A stretch of 49,279 nucleotides of DNA from Flavobacterium sp. UBA6203 (lineage in GTDB: Bacteria > Bacteroidota > Bacteroidia > Flavobacteriales > Flavobacteriaceae). The notes beneath the pieces are model-generated. The model was not told where the DNA came from. It did no database searches and worked only from the letters and a program-made list of their open reading frames with translations. Positions 1 through 7,296 of the stretch are shown here, one piece after another (position 1 is the stretch's first letter; each line of letters starts with the position of its first letter). The stretch covers positions 1 to 49,279 of the forward strand of contig DIST01000020.1 in assembly GCA_002421645.1 (NCBI GenBank). The letters run 5' to 3'. The position numbers and the translations under genes are program-made.

Positions 1-209
1 AAAATTTCATTAGTCCAAACGGAAAGTACCGAGTACTAATTGCGCCCGACCCGAATGATAAAAAATGGCCAAAGCAACTAAGCATTGGAGCTGGAACTCA
101 AACTTTAGCATTGCTAGACGATGTGCCAATTTGGTTTGAAATTTGGCGAACTCTAAATGGATTTCCTCCTAATTTTTACCAACCTGCATCAGTAAACACT
201 AAAAAATAA
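1..209 (+). CDS. HlyD-family membrane fusion protein, C-terminal end (partial)
   Basis: The reading frame is open from position 3 to the TAA at 207-209 and encodes about 68 residues, cut by the window edge. The end reads as the C-terminal tail of an HlyD/periplasmic adaptor protein: a beta-strand segment with PNGKYRVLIAPD, then ALLDDVPIWFEIWRTLNGFP. This tail resembles adaptor proteins that precede TolC genes in Flavobacteriaceae; that match is from memory, not from a search. The stop overlaps the ATG of the downstream TolC-type gene by one base (TAATG), so the two are almost certainly co-translated as an export system. The adaptor would span the periplasm between an inner-membrane transporter, probably encoded upstream outside the window, and the outer membrane channel. 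Substrate unknown. Confidence 0.7.
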   Translation, partial: NFISPNGKYRVLIAPDPNDKKWPKQLSIGAGTQTLALLDDVPIWFEIWRTLNGFPPNFYQPASVNTKK

Positions 210-1597
210 TGAAATCGAAACTTTTTTATATCTTCATTTTCATTTGTAGTTCAATGAATTTATTTGGCCAAAATAACCCAACAGAATTCACGTACAATGA
301 ATTTTTAGGTTATGTAAAAAAATATCATCCGTTAGTAAAACAAGCCGATTTAAAACTGAACGAAGCGCAAGCTAATTTAATGCAAGCGCGAGGTGCTTTT
401 GATCCAAAAATTGAAGTTGATTTCAATGAAAAACAATTCAAAGACAATCAATATTATTCTATTTTAAATAGCAGTTTTAAAATTCCAACTTGGTACGGAA
501 TTGAGCTAAAAGCAGGATTTGACAACTCTGAAGGAATTTACGTAAATCCAGAAAACACGTTACCAAACAGCGGATTAACTTCGTTTGGAATTTCAGTTCC
601 TGTTGGTCAAGGGTTATTCATTAATCAGCGAATGGCTGATATTAGAAAAGCAAAAATTGCACAAAATTTAAATGCGGCCGAACGCAATTTACAAGCAATT
701 GAAGTTTTGTATGAAGCTTCTGTAAGTTATGCAAACTGGAAAAGAGCTTTTGAAGAAGTAAAATTGTATGAAAACTATCTTGCTAATGCAACAACTCGAT
801 ATAAAGGAGTTGAAAAATTAATTTCAGAAGGTGACAAACCAGCAATTGACAGCATCGAAGCCGGAATTGTTGTAAAAACCAGATTGTTAAACTTAGAAGA
901 TGCTAAATTAAAACTTATTAAGGCGAAGCTAGAATTATCGAACTTTTTATGGTTAGAAAATAATATTCCTTTAGAATTAAAAGATGATTTAATACCTGAA
1001 ATTACATTGTCAAAAACGATAAAAGAAGTTTTACAAATAAACGAATTAAACCCAATTGACTTAAACAATCATCCGAAAATAAAAGCTTTAGACGCTAAAA
1101 TTGCGATGCTTAAAGTAGACAAAAAACTAAAAGCCAACGCTCTTTTACCCAAACTTGATGTAAGTTATAATTATTTATCCGAACCAAGTTATATTGATAA
1201 TTATCGCTTTGAAGATTATAAAATTGGGGTAAATTTCTCTTTTCCGCTTTTTTTAAGAAAAGAAAGAGCTGGAGTAAAATTAGCCAATATTAAAATTCAA
1301 GACTCCGAATTTGGATTACAATTTGAGCGAAAAAGTTTAGAAAACAAGATAAAATCGCAACAACAAGAAATTGCCTCTTTAGAAAAACAAAGAGAATATA
1401 ATAACCGATTAGTGAAAGACTTTACTACCTTATTAAAGGCAGAAGATCGTTTGTTTGAAATGGGAGAAAGCTCTTTGTTCGTTATTAATTCTAGGGAAAA
1501 TTCATTAGTAAGTTCACAAATTAATGAAATTGCTCTCGAGAATCGCTATTTGAATACCATTATAGGTTTGTATAAAACATTGGCAAATCTACAATAA
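209..1597 (+). CDS. TolC-family outer membrane efflux protein
   Basis: The 462-residue protein has an N-terminal signal peptide (MKSKLFYIFIFICSSMNLFGQ) and is built mostly of long alpha-helices with heptad-like KAKLEL patterns, as expected for the two outer-membrane-efflux (OEP) repeats of TolC. Length fits the family (about 420-500). In TolC proteins these helices form the periplasmic tunnel and shorter strands form the outer membrane barrel. The gene starts on the last base of the preceding HlyD-type gene, which makes a translationally coupled pair for a type I secretion or efflux complex. A hairpin terminator follows four bases after the stop. The transported substrate cannot be deduced. 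Confidence 0.85.
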   Translation: MKSKLFYIFIFICSSMNLFGQNNPTEFTYNEFLGYVKKYHPLVKQADLKLNEAQANLMQARGAFDPKIEVDFNEKQFKDNQYYSILNSSFKIPTWYGIELKAGFDNSEGIYVNPENTLPNSGLTSFGISVPVGQGLFINQRMADIRKAKIAQNLNAAERNLQAIEVLYEASVSYANWKRAFEEVKLYENYLANATTRYKGVEKLISEGDKPAIDSIEAGIVVKTRLLNLEDAKLKLIKAKLELSNFLWLENNIPLELKDDLIPEITLSKTIKEVLQINELNPIDLNNHPKIKALDAKIAMLKVDKKLKANALLPKLDVSYNYLSEPSYIDNYRFEDYKIGVNFSFPLFLRKERAGVKLANIKIQDSEFGLQFERKSLENKIKSQQQEIASLEKQREYNNRLVKDFTTLLKAEDRLFEMGESSLFVINSRENSLVSSQINEIALENRYLNTIIGLYKTLANLQ

Positions 1598-1600
1598 AAA

Positions 1601-1623
1601 AAGCCTTCGCGATGCGAAGGCTT
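1601..1623. terminator. Bidirectional intrinsic terminator
   Basis: Perfect 10-bp stem AAGCCTTCGC / GCGAAGGCTT around a GAT loop, with A-runs on the left and T on the right. It lies between the convergent TolC gene and the RRM protein gene and can serve both. Confidence 0.85.
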
Positions 1624-1647
1624 TTACGTTTTATATCCAAAAAAATA

Positions 1648-1977
1648 TTAGTAACGACCTCTGTTGTTATCTCTATTGTTCGAATAACCACCTCTACCAC
1701 CTGAATTACGATCGAAGCTTCTTCTCTCTCCTTCTGGTTTTGGTTCAGATTTGTTAACTACGATTTTTCTACCTTCAATAGTTCCACCGTTTAATTCATC
1801 GATTGCTTTTTGAGCCTCAGCATCATTAGCCATTTCAACAAATCCAAATCCTTTACTTCTTCCGGTAAATTTATCAGAAATAATTTTAACTGATTCTACA
1901 GCTCCATACTCTTCAAAATAACCTCTTAAATCTGCTTCCTCTACACTGAAAGGAAGACTTCCTACAAAAATATTCAT
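1648..1977 (-). CDS. RRM-domain RNA-binding protein
   Basis: The 109-residue protein is a single RNA recognition motif followed by a short Gly/Arg/Asn tail. RNP2 is visible as IFVGSL at residues 3-8 and RNP1 as KGFGFVEM at about 42-49, both with the aromatic residues that stack on RNA bases. The tail (about 85-109) is rich in RGG-like and NNRDNN stretches. Proteins of this size and shape are common in Bacteroidota and cyanobacteria, and in some species are cold-induced RNA chaperones; that role is inferred from the family. It is monocistronic, with a TAnnTTTG-type promoter element about 22 bases upstream of the start. Confidence 0.9.
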   Translation of the reverse strand: MNIFVGSLPFSVEEADLRGYFEEYGAVESVKIISDKFTGRSKGFGFVEMANDAEAQKAIDELNGGTIEGRKIVVNKSEPKPEGERRSFDRNSGGRGGYSNNRDNNRGRY

Positions 1978-1999
1978 CTATGAAAAATTTAATTCCTTA

Positions 2000-2007
2000 C
2001 AAAGGTA
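2000..2007 (-). promoter_or_regulatory. Promoter -7 element of the RRM protein gene
   Basis: On the minus strand this reads TACCTTTG, a full match to the Bacteroidota -7 consensus TAnnTTTG. It lies 22 bases upstream of the start codon. No clear -33 TTG is seen at the usual distance. Confidence 0.6.
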
Positions 2008-2149
2008 GACTATTTAATGTTGCTAAAAGGTTAAAGTTTGATTTATTTTCAAAAAAATGCTTTTTTAGATAAAAAGTTCAAAATCAAAAGGTTATTTTTT
2101 TAAATATTTTTTAATTCAGAATTATTTATATACTAATTTTTTACAAAAA

Positions 2150-2175
2150 GAAAGACAACCTTTCGATTGTCTTTC
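2150..2175 (-). terminator. Intrinsic terminator of the CoA-transferase-family gene
   Basis: Nine-base-pair stem (GAAAGACAA / TTGTCTTTC on the plus strand) with an 8-nt loop. Read on the minus strand it is followed by a T-rich tract. It lies just downstream of the minus-strand gene ending at 2199. Confidence 0.75.
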
Positions 2176-2198
2176 TAATACTAACCCAAATTATTATT

Positions 2199-3476
2199 TT
2201 ATTTATGACATCCTGGCATTTCATAATAGGCTCTTTCAATAGCTTCTTGATGTGTAGGATGAGCAATTCTTACTAATTCATCAATTCTTTGTTTTAAAGT
2301 TTTTCCATACAAATCAGCAATACCATTTTCGGTAATGATATAATGTGCATGAGCTCTCGTTGTTACCACTCCGGCACCTTGTTTCAAATAAGGCACAATT
2401 CTACTTTCCCCTCTCTTGGTAATCGAAGGCAAGGCAATGATTGCTTTTCCTCCTTCACTTAATGATGCTCCGCGAATAAAATCCATTTGGCCACCAACTC
2501 CAGAATACATAGTACTTCCAATAGAATCGGCACAAACTTGACCTGTTAAATCTACTTCGATAGCTGAATTAATTGCCACCATTCTTGGGTTTCTTCTAAT
2601 TCTAGCGGTATCATTAACCATAGAAGACTCTTTCATTTCAATAAATGGATTATCATCAACAAAATCATATAATCGTTTTGAACCCATTAAAAATGTTGCC
2701 AAGGCTCTTCCTCTTAAAGTTCCTTTGTAATTACAATTAATTACATCATTTTCAATTAAATCGATAACCCCATCAGAAAACATTTCAGTGTGTAACCCTA
2801 AATCTTTATGATTGGTTAATTTACTTAATGCTGCATTTGGTATTGAACCAATTCCCATTTGAAGGGTACTTTTATCTTCAATTAAAGAGGCTACATAAGT
2901 CCCGATTTTTTCTTCTTCAGCTGTAAATGGAACTACATCATGGGCAAAAATTGGTAAATTAACTTCAACTAAATAATCAATTTCGGAAACGTGTAAAATT
3001 CCATCACCAAAAGTTCTTGGCATTTGAGGATTTACCTGAGCCACAACAATTTTTGCATTTTCAATTGCTGCCACAGAAGCTTCCACCGAAACCCCTAAAG
3101 AACAATATCCATGACTATCTGGAGGTGAAACATGAATGAAAGCCACATCTAATTTTACAACATTTTTGCGAAACAACAAAGGCAATTCACTCAAAAAAAC
3201 AGGGGTGTAAGAACCATTTCCCGCTTTTAAAGTGTGACGAACATTAGCCCCTATAAAAAAAGAATTCACATGAAAACTTTCTGCCAATTCAGGATTAGCA
3301 TAAGGAGCATCTCCTTCGGTGTGTAAATGACAGATTTCCACATCCCTAAGCTCTGAAGCTCTATCAGACAAAGCTTTTGTTAAGATTGTTGGTGTAGCAG
3401 CTGCCGCCTGAACATAAACCCTATCGCCGCTTTTTACTACTTGTACAGCTTCCGCTGCGGTTACATATTTTCCCAT
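2199..3476 (-). CDS. Acetyl-CoA hydrolase/transferase family protein (4-hydroxybutyrate CoA-transferase-like)
   Basis: The 425-residue protein has the two-domain layout of family I acyl-CoA transferases (AcetylCoA_hydro N- and C-terminal domains). Visible motifs are HVSPPDSHGYCSLG (about 116-129), MGIGSIPNAAL (about 207-217), HTEMFSDGVIDL (about 229-240), in which the Glu is the expected catalytic residue that forms the CoA thioester, and GVGGQMDFIRGA (about 328-339) near the CoA site. Length matches 4-hydroxybutyrate or acetate CoA-transferases (about 430). It probably exchanges CoA between an acyl-CoA and acetate; hydrolase against transferase and the true acyl donor cannot be settled from sequence. 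It stands alone, with its own promoter and terminator. Confidence 0.85.
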   Translation of the reverse strand: MGKYVTAAEAVQVVKSGDRVYVQAAAATPTILTKALSDRASELRDVEICHLHTEGDAPYANPELAESFHVNSFFIGANVRHTLKAGNGSYTPVFLSELPLLFRKNVVKLDVAFIHVSPPDSHGYCSLGVSVEASVAAIENAKIVVAQVNPQMPRTFGDGILHVSEIDYLVEVNLPIFAHDVVPFTAEEEKIGTYVASLIEDKSTLQMGIGSIPNAALSKLTNHKDLGLHTEMFSDGVIDLIENDVINCNYKGTLRGRALATFLMGSKRLYDFVDDNPFIEMKESSMVNDTARIRRNPRMVAINSAIEVDLTGQVCADSIGSTMYSGVGGQMDFIRGASLSEGGKAIIALPSITKRGESRIVPYLKQGAGVVTTRAHAHYIITENGIADLYGKTLKQRIDELVRIAHPTHQEAIERAYYEMPGCHK

Positions 3477-3496
3477 ACCTAATGAAATTTATGATA

Positions 3497-3504
3497 CAAA
3501 TTTA
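3497..3504 (-). promoter_or_regulatory. Promoter -7 element of the CoA-transferase-family gene
   Basis: Reads TAAATTTG on the minus strand, a full match to TAnnTTTG, 20 bases upstream of the start codon at 3476. No obvious -33 element. Confidence 0.6.
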
Positions 3505-3645
3505 TGCTCTAATTTAGAGATAAAATATGACATTTCTCATTTTTAGATTAGAACTTTGATAGCGAAATTTATTACATCTTTAAAATTATTAGTTGCGGTT
3601 TATTATATGAAGATTAAAATGTACTTATAATTAAACACGAATTCG

Positions 3646-3653
3646 TACTTTTG
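3646..3653 (+). promoter_or_regulatory. Promoter -7 element of map
   Basis: TACTTTTG is a full match to TAnnTTTG and ends 17 bases before the map start codon, giving a predicted leader of about 10 nt. Confidence 0.65.
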
Positions 3654-3670
3654 CTAGGAAATTTTGCATT

Positions 3671-4489
3671 ATGATTGTACTTAAAACCATAGAAGAAATT
3701 GAATTAATGCGTGAAAGTGCATTAATTGTTTCTAAAACACTAGGAATGATTGCCAAAGAAATTAAACCTGGCGTAACCACATTGTATTTAGATAAATTAG
3801 CAGAGGATTTTCTTCGTTCTCACGGAGCAGAACCTGCATTTTTAGGGATGTATGGCTTTCCTAATTCGCTTTGTATGAGCCCAAACACACAAGTAGTTCA
3901 TGGAATTCCTAATAATGTTCCGTTACAAGATGGCGATATTATTTCGGTAGATTGTGGCGCTTTTAAGAATGGTTTTTATGGCGATCATGCTTATACTTTT
4001 GAAGTAGGCGAAGTAGCTCCAGAAACAAAAAAGCTTTTACAAGTTACTAAGGAATCTCTTTACGTTGGAATTCGTGAAACCAAAGTAGGAAATCGTGTTG
4101 AAGACATTGGATATGCCATCCAACAATATTGTGAAGGTCATGGTTATGGAGTAGTTCGCGAATTATGCGGACATGGTTTAGGCAGAAAAATGCACGAAGA
4201 TCCAGAAGTTCCAAATTACGGAAAACGTGGTCGTGGAAAAAAATTAGTCAACGGAATGGTCATAGCAATCGAACCAATGATTAACATGGGAACGAAAAAT
4301 ATAAAACAACATAAAGATGGATGGACTATTACCACAGCTGACGGAAAACCTAGTGCTCATTTTGAACACGATGTAGCAATCGTTGACGGTAAACCCGAAT
4401 TGTTATCTACTTTTGCCTATATCTATGAAGCTTTAGGAATTGTAAGTAATGAAGAAGATGGATTGAGACAAAAACCTTTAGTTTTATAA
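3671..4489 (+). CDS. map: Type I methionine aminopeptidase
   Basis: The enzyme removes the N-terminal Met from new proteins in the cytosol. The 272-residue length is typical for the Bacteroidota form. All five metal ligands can be placed: Asp94 (SVDCGAF), Asp105 (YGDHAYTF), His168 (CGHGLG), Glu201 (AIEPM) and Glu232 (HFEHD); His77 (VVHGIP) is the expected substrate-binding His. No N-terminal zinc-finger extension is present, so it is the short bacterial type. The TAA overlaps the ATG of the methyltransferase gene by one base, making a coupled two-gene operon. A flavobacterial-type -7 element lies close upstream. Confidence 0.97.
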   Translation: MIVLKTIEEIELMRESALIVSKTLGMIAKEIKPGVTTLYLDKLAEDFLRSHGAEPAFLGMYGFPNSLCMSPNTQVVHGIPNNVPLQDGDIISVDCGAFKNGFYGDHAYTFEVGEVAPETKKLLQVTKESLYVGIRETKVGNRVEDIGYAIQQYCEGHGYGVVRELCGHGLGRKMHEDPEVPNYGKRGRGKKLVNGMVIAIEPMINMGTKNIKQHKDGWTITTADGKPSAHFEHDVAIVDGKPELLSTFAYIYEALGIVSNEEDGLRQKPLVL

Positions 4490-5253
4490 TGAAAAAACTT
4501 TTTAAACTTATACTAAATACAATCCCTCGCCCAATATTGATTCGTTTGAGTATTGTGGTGCGTCCGATTTTAGCTTTTTTATTAAAAGGAAGTCGTTTTA
4601 CAGATCCTATTGATGGAAAAAGCTTTCGTATTTTTTTACCTTATGGATATGGAACACAACGCAACAACGTTTTATCTCCAAGTACACTTTCATTGGAAAG
4701 ACATCGTTTGTTGTGGTTGTATTTACAAAACGAAACGGATTTTTTCAAAGCTCCAAAAAAGGTATTACACTTTGCTCCTGAGCAAGAATTTTACAAGCGT
4801 TTCAAAAAACAAACAAATTTAGATTATACCACTACCGATTTGTTTTCACCTTTGGCTGATGTAAAAGCAGATATATGTAATTTGCCTTTTGAAGATAATT
4901 CATATGATATGATTTTATGTAATCACGTTTTGGAACATATTCCAGATGACACAAAAGCGATGCAAGAATTATATCGCGTTTTAAAACCTGGGGGAATAGG
5001 AATCTTTCAAATTCCACAAGACTTATCAAGAGCGACTACTTTTGCAGATGATTCGATTACCGACCCAAAAGAAAGAGCGAAAATCTTCGGACAATACGAT
5101 CACGTTAGGGTTTATGGAAGAGATTATTTTAACAAACTAAGAAGTATTGGTTTTAAAGTTGAGGAGGTAGACTATACCAAAACAATTGCGCCTGAATTAG
5201 TAGAAAAATATTGTTTAGCAAAAGGAGAAATTATTCCGGTTTGTTATAAATAA
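4489..5253 (+). CDS. Class I SAM-dependent methyltransferase (Methyltransf_11 type)
   Basis: The 254-residue protein has a Rossmann methyltransferase domain from about 85 to 190: KVLHFAPE (atypical motif I), TTDLFSP (acidic end of strand 2), DICNLPFEDNSYDMILCNHVLEHIPD (motifs II-III, positions about 128-153) and RVLKPGG (motif post-III). The N-terminal 40 residues are hydrophobic and basic (LIRLSIVVRPILAFLL), suggesting membrane association. The substrate is unknown. The one-base overlap with map suggests coupling, but whether there is a functional link to Met removal is not known. The start is fixed by the overlap. A strong hairpin begins on the stop codon. Confidence 0.85.
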   Translation: MKKLFKLILNTIPRPILIRLSIVVRPILAFLLKGSRFTDPIDGKSFRIFLPYGYGTQRNNVLSPSTLSLERHRLLWLYLQNETDFFKAPKKVLHFAPEQEFYKRFKKQTNLDYTTTDLFSPLADVKADICNLPFEDNSYDMILCNHVLEHIPDDTKAMQELYRVLKPGGIGIFQIPQDLSRATTFADDSITDPKERAKIFGQYDHVRVYGRDYFNKLRSIGFKVEEVDYTKTIAPELVEKYCLAKGEIIPVCYK

Positions 5254-5289
5254 AGAAAAAGGCTTTCAATGTGAAAGCCTTTTTCTTTA
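5251..5289. terminator. Strong bidirectional terminator
   Basis: Perfect 18-bp stem (5251-5268 with 5272-5289) closed by an ATG loop. It includes the last base-triplet of the methyltransferase gene and ends next to the apbE stop codon, so it serves two convergent operons. Core GGCTTTCA / TGAAAGCC with A- and T-runs outside. Confidence 0.92.
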
Positions 5290-6306
5290 TTACTCTTTAA
5301 TTAAAGATTTGAAATTTTCTGTTGTAAATTGTTGCATCTTATTATTGGAATCTGAATACAAAAGCATTACATGTAACTCAGGGTATTTTTGTAAAAAAGC
5401 TTTACTTTCTTCTAAACTCATTAACATAAAAGCAGTAGCATAGCCATCAGAAAGACCTGATGATTTTGACAAAACGGTAGCACTTAATACATTATTTTTT
5501 TGAGCCAAACCTGTTTTAGGATTGATGATGTGAACAAATTTTTCTCCTGTTTTTTCATCAATCATTACTTTGCGATAATTACCAGAAGTTGCCATGCCTA
5601 AGTTTTCTAAATTCACTTTGGCAATTAAAGTGCGCTCTTCTGGTTTTTGTAATGGATCGTCGATTCCAACTACCCAATTCTTATTGTCAATCGTGTTTTT
5701 TCCTAAAGCGAATAATTCACCTCCAATTTCTACAATGGCATTTTCAATTCCTTTTGATTTTAAATAATTCACTACAACATCTACCGAATATCCTTGAGCA
5801 ATTGCATTAAAATCGATAAAAGTTTCTTTATACTTTTTTGAAATGGTCTTGTTTGAATTTAAAGCTATCTTATCAAAACCTACAAATTGCAACAAACTAT
5901 CGATTTGTTTTGGAGCTAAATCTTGATGTTTTTTATTGGGACCAAAACCGTATGCGTTCACTAAAACACCAATTGTTGGGTCGAATAAACCATTTGTTTC
6001 TTTATAAATTTGATTTGAAAGTTGGAATGTTTCTGTAAAAAAACCATCTACTACAACAGTTGAATCTCCAGCGTTTATTTTAGAAATTTTAGAATCTGGT
6101 CGGTATGTTGAAAGCGATAAATCGAAAGCTGTTAACAACGAATCAATTTGATTTTTAGTTACTTTTTCTTCCGTTGAAATGTATTTTATAGCATACGTAC
6201 TTCCTTGTGCTTCGCCTTGAATGGTATAAAAATCAACTCTTTTATCACATGAAGTAAATAAAATTGCTACAATTAGAAAACTACAAAATCTCTTTAATTC
6301 CTTCAT
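5290..6306 (-). CDS. apbE: FAD:protein FMN transferase ApbE (lipoprotein)
   Basis: ApbE transfers FMN from FAD to a Thr in target proteins. Here the obvious targets are NqrB and NqrC, encoded about 8 kb upstream on the same strand. The 338-residue protein starts with a lipoprotein signal ending in the lipobox LFTSC (Cys20), placing it on the periplasmic side. Family motifs are EAQGSTYAIKY (about 32-42), DFNAIAQGYSVD (about 166-177), the GGELFALGKN segment, HIINPKTG, and SDGYATA, whose Asp is an expected Mg ligand. The gene overlaps the upstream 121-aa gene by 26 bp, so the two are translationally coupled and probably share the promoter at 6651-6658. Confidence 0.95.
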   Translation of the reverse strand: MKELKRFCSFLIVAILFTSCDKRVDFYTIQGEAQGSTYAIKYISTEEKVTKNQIDSLLTAFDLSLSTYRPDSKISKINAGDSTVVVDGFFTETFQLSNQIYKETNGLFDPTIGVLVNAYGFGPNKKHQDLAPKQIDSLLQFVGFDKIALNSNKTISKKYKETFIDFNAIAQGYSVDVVVNYLKSKGIENAIVEIGGELFALGKNTIDNKNWVVGIDDPLQKPEERTLIAKVNLENLGMATSGNYRKVMIDEKTGEKFVHIINPKTGLAQKNNVLSATVLSKSSGLSDGYATAFMLMSLEESKAFLQKYPELHVMLLYSDSNNKMQQFTTENFKSLIKE

Positions 6307-6646
6307 AATGTAAAATATAATCTTGATTCTTTAAAATCGGTTTTTCGAAATCTTCTGCGTTGGCAAAACCAACTCCTGCATACAATACTTTAGCTTTTTT
6401 CTCTTTGGCATGATTTATAAACGTTTCCATAAAAACCACATCGTATTCCGCAGGATTATCTGGATAAGTTACCGCTTGTACCATTACAAAATGCAAGGTA
6501 TTCGTTGGTTTATCAACACAAACAAATTGTGGATGTTTTTTCAATTGACTGTTAATGGCAATGAACTCAAATCCTTGTTTTTCGAGTTCTTTTCCCACGT
6601 GATTCATGGCCAAATGATGTAAGTCTTGTAGTGATAATGGTTCCAT
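6281..6646 (-). CDS. Conserved 121-aa protein of the nqr/apbE neighbourhood
   Basis: I recall similar proteins in Flavobacteriaceae labelled Na+-NQR subunit F, but this 121-residue protein has no 2Fe-2S Cys cluster, FAD or NADH motif and is certainly not NqrF, which lies intact at 11629-12921. It is soluble, without signal peptide or membrane segment, and carries one Cys. Residues about 30-120 look like a compact alpha/beta fold (FEFIAINSQ, QFVCVDK, LHFVMVQAV, YDVVFMETF, KVLYAGVGF). The 26-bp overlap with apbE suggests a coupled function, perhaps in NQR flavinylation or assembly; this is inference. A -7 element ends only about 4 bases before the ATG, so the transcript may be leaderless. Confidence 0.8.
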   Translation of the reverse strand: MEPLSLQDLHHLAMNHVGKELEKQGFEFIAINSQLKKHPQFVCVDKPTNTLHFVMVQAVTYPDNPAEYDVVFMETFINHAKEKKAKVLYAGVGFANAEDFEKPILKNQDYILHYEGIKEIL

Positions 6647-6650
6647 GATG

Positions 6651-6658
6651 CAAAGGTA
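6651..6658 (-). promoter_or_regulatory. Promoter -7 element of the 121-aa gene/apbE operon
   Basis: Reads TACCTTTG on the minus strand, a full TAnnTTTG match, ending about 4 bases from the ATG. The predicted start of transcription would fall at or within a few bases of the start codon. Confidence 0.55.
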
Positions 6659-6678
6659 GTTATTCTATTTGAAAGCAT

Positions 6679-6709
6679 AAAAAAACCGACTCATTTCTGA
6701 ATCGGTTTT
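6679..6709 (-). terminator. Repeated terminator, copy 1
   Basis: On the minus strand: AAAACCGATTCA, GAAA loop, TGAGTCGGTTTT, then seven T in total. It is a 12-bp stem with one G-U pair and a GNRA tetraloop. The core is identical to copies at 7247-7277 and 11581-11611. It ends the transcript of the 155-aa gene. Confidence 0.88.
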
Positions 6710-6719
6710 AAAATTATTT

Positions 6720-7187
6720 TTATCTATAATTACCATACACATCCAATTTTGCAACAGCTCTTTTAAGTGGCTTTTTCCAAGTTTGACCTTCTTCGTATTG
6801 AAACTCTTCATGAACTGGAAGATTAAAATAAATTTCAGCATATTCTGGTTTTTCAACACTAAATTTTACAAAAAACTTTTTACCAATTACAAGATTTTTC
6901 ATTTTGTCAACATTGGATATATGCTTACGATAAACAGAATTATTAGCTGCATTATTAGCAATAGAAATATCATTAATAAGAACACCATTACGCAAATAGG
7001 TATAATAAACATTGAACCTTTTTTTGGTATAATCATAATTAACTACCTCACCAACTGTATACAATGTTTCACCTTCATCAAAATATTTTTTCCCATCTAA
7101 ATATCCTGTATAACCATGAATAATTAATCCAAATATTAATGAGAAACCAATAATTGTAAGACTATTTTTTATCAAAAAATCTTTCAT
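6720..7187 (-). CDS. Hypothetical membrane-anchored protein, 155 aa
   Basis: I do not recognise a family with certainty. Residues about 9-28 form one hydrophobic segment (LTIIGFSLIFGLIIHGYTGY) and the rest is a soluble domain rich in Tyr and Asn, with LYTVGEVVNYDY (about 42-53) and IGKKFFVKFSVEKPEYAEIYF (about 101-121), the shape of small secreted beta-proteins. With an uncleaved N-terminal anchor the domain would face the periplasm. It has its own -7 element and is bounded on both sides by copies of the same terminator, so it is an independent transcription unit between the NQR and ApbE blocks. An embedded shorter frame is a shadow. Confidence 0.7.
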   Translation of the reverse strand: MKDFLIKNSLTIIGFSLIFGLIIHGYTGYLDGKKYFDEGETLYTVGEVVNYDYTKKRFNVYYTYLRNGVLINDISIANNAANNSVYRKHISNVDKMKNLVIGKKFFVKFSVEKPEYAEIYFNLPVHEEFQYEEGQTWKKPLKRAVAKLDVYGNYR

Positions 7188-7217
7188 TCTTATTAATATA
7201 ACTTAATTAAATAATTC

Positions 7218-7225
7218 CAAAAATA
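7218..7225 (-). promoter_or_regulatory. Promoter -7 element of the 155-aa gene
   Basis: Reads TATTTTTG on the minus strand (full TAnnTTTG match), about 30 bases upstream of the start codon at 7187. Confidence 0.5.
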
Positions 7226-7246
7226 AACAATTTCACATTCAATCAT

Positions 7247-7277
7247 AAAAAAACCGACTCATTTCTGAATCGGTTTT
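7247..7277 (-). terminator. Repeated terminator, copy 2
   Basis: Same hairpin as at 6679-6709 (12-bp stem, GAAA tetraloop on the minus strand, U-tract). It also shares its upstream flank (GATAT on the plus strand) with copy 3. It ends the metalloprotease transcript. Confidence 0.88.
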
Positions 7278-7296
7278 GATATTCTCTTAAACTAAA

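Noticed and set aside
6665..6859. Open frame of 64 codons on the minus strand
   Set aside because: It overlaps the 155-aa gene in another frame and runs through the repeated terminator; it shows no protein-like features.
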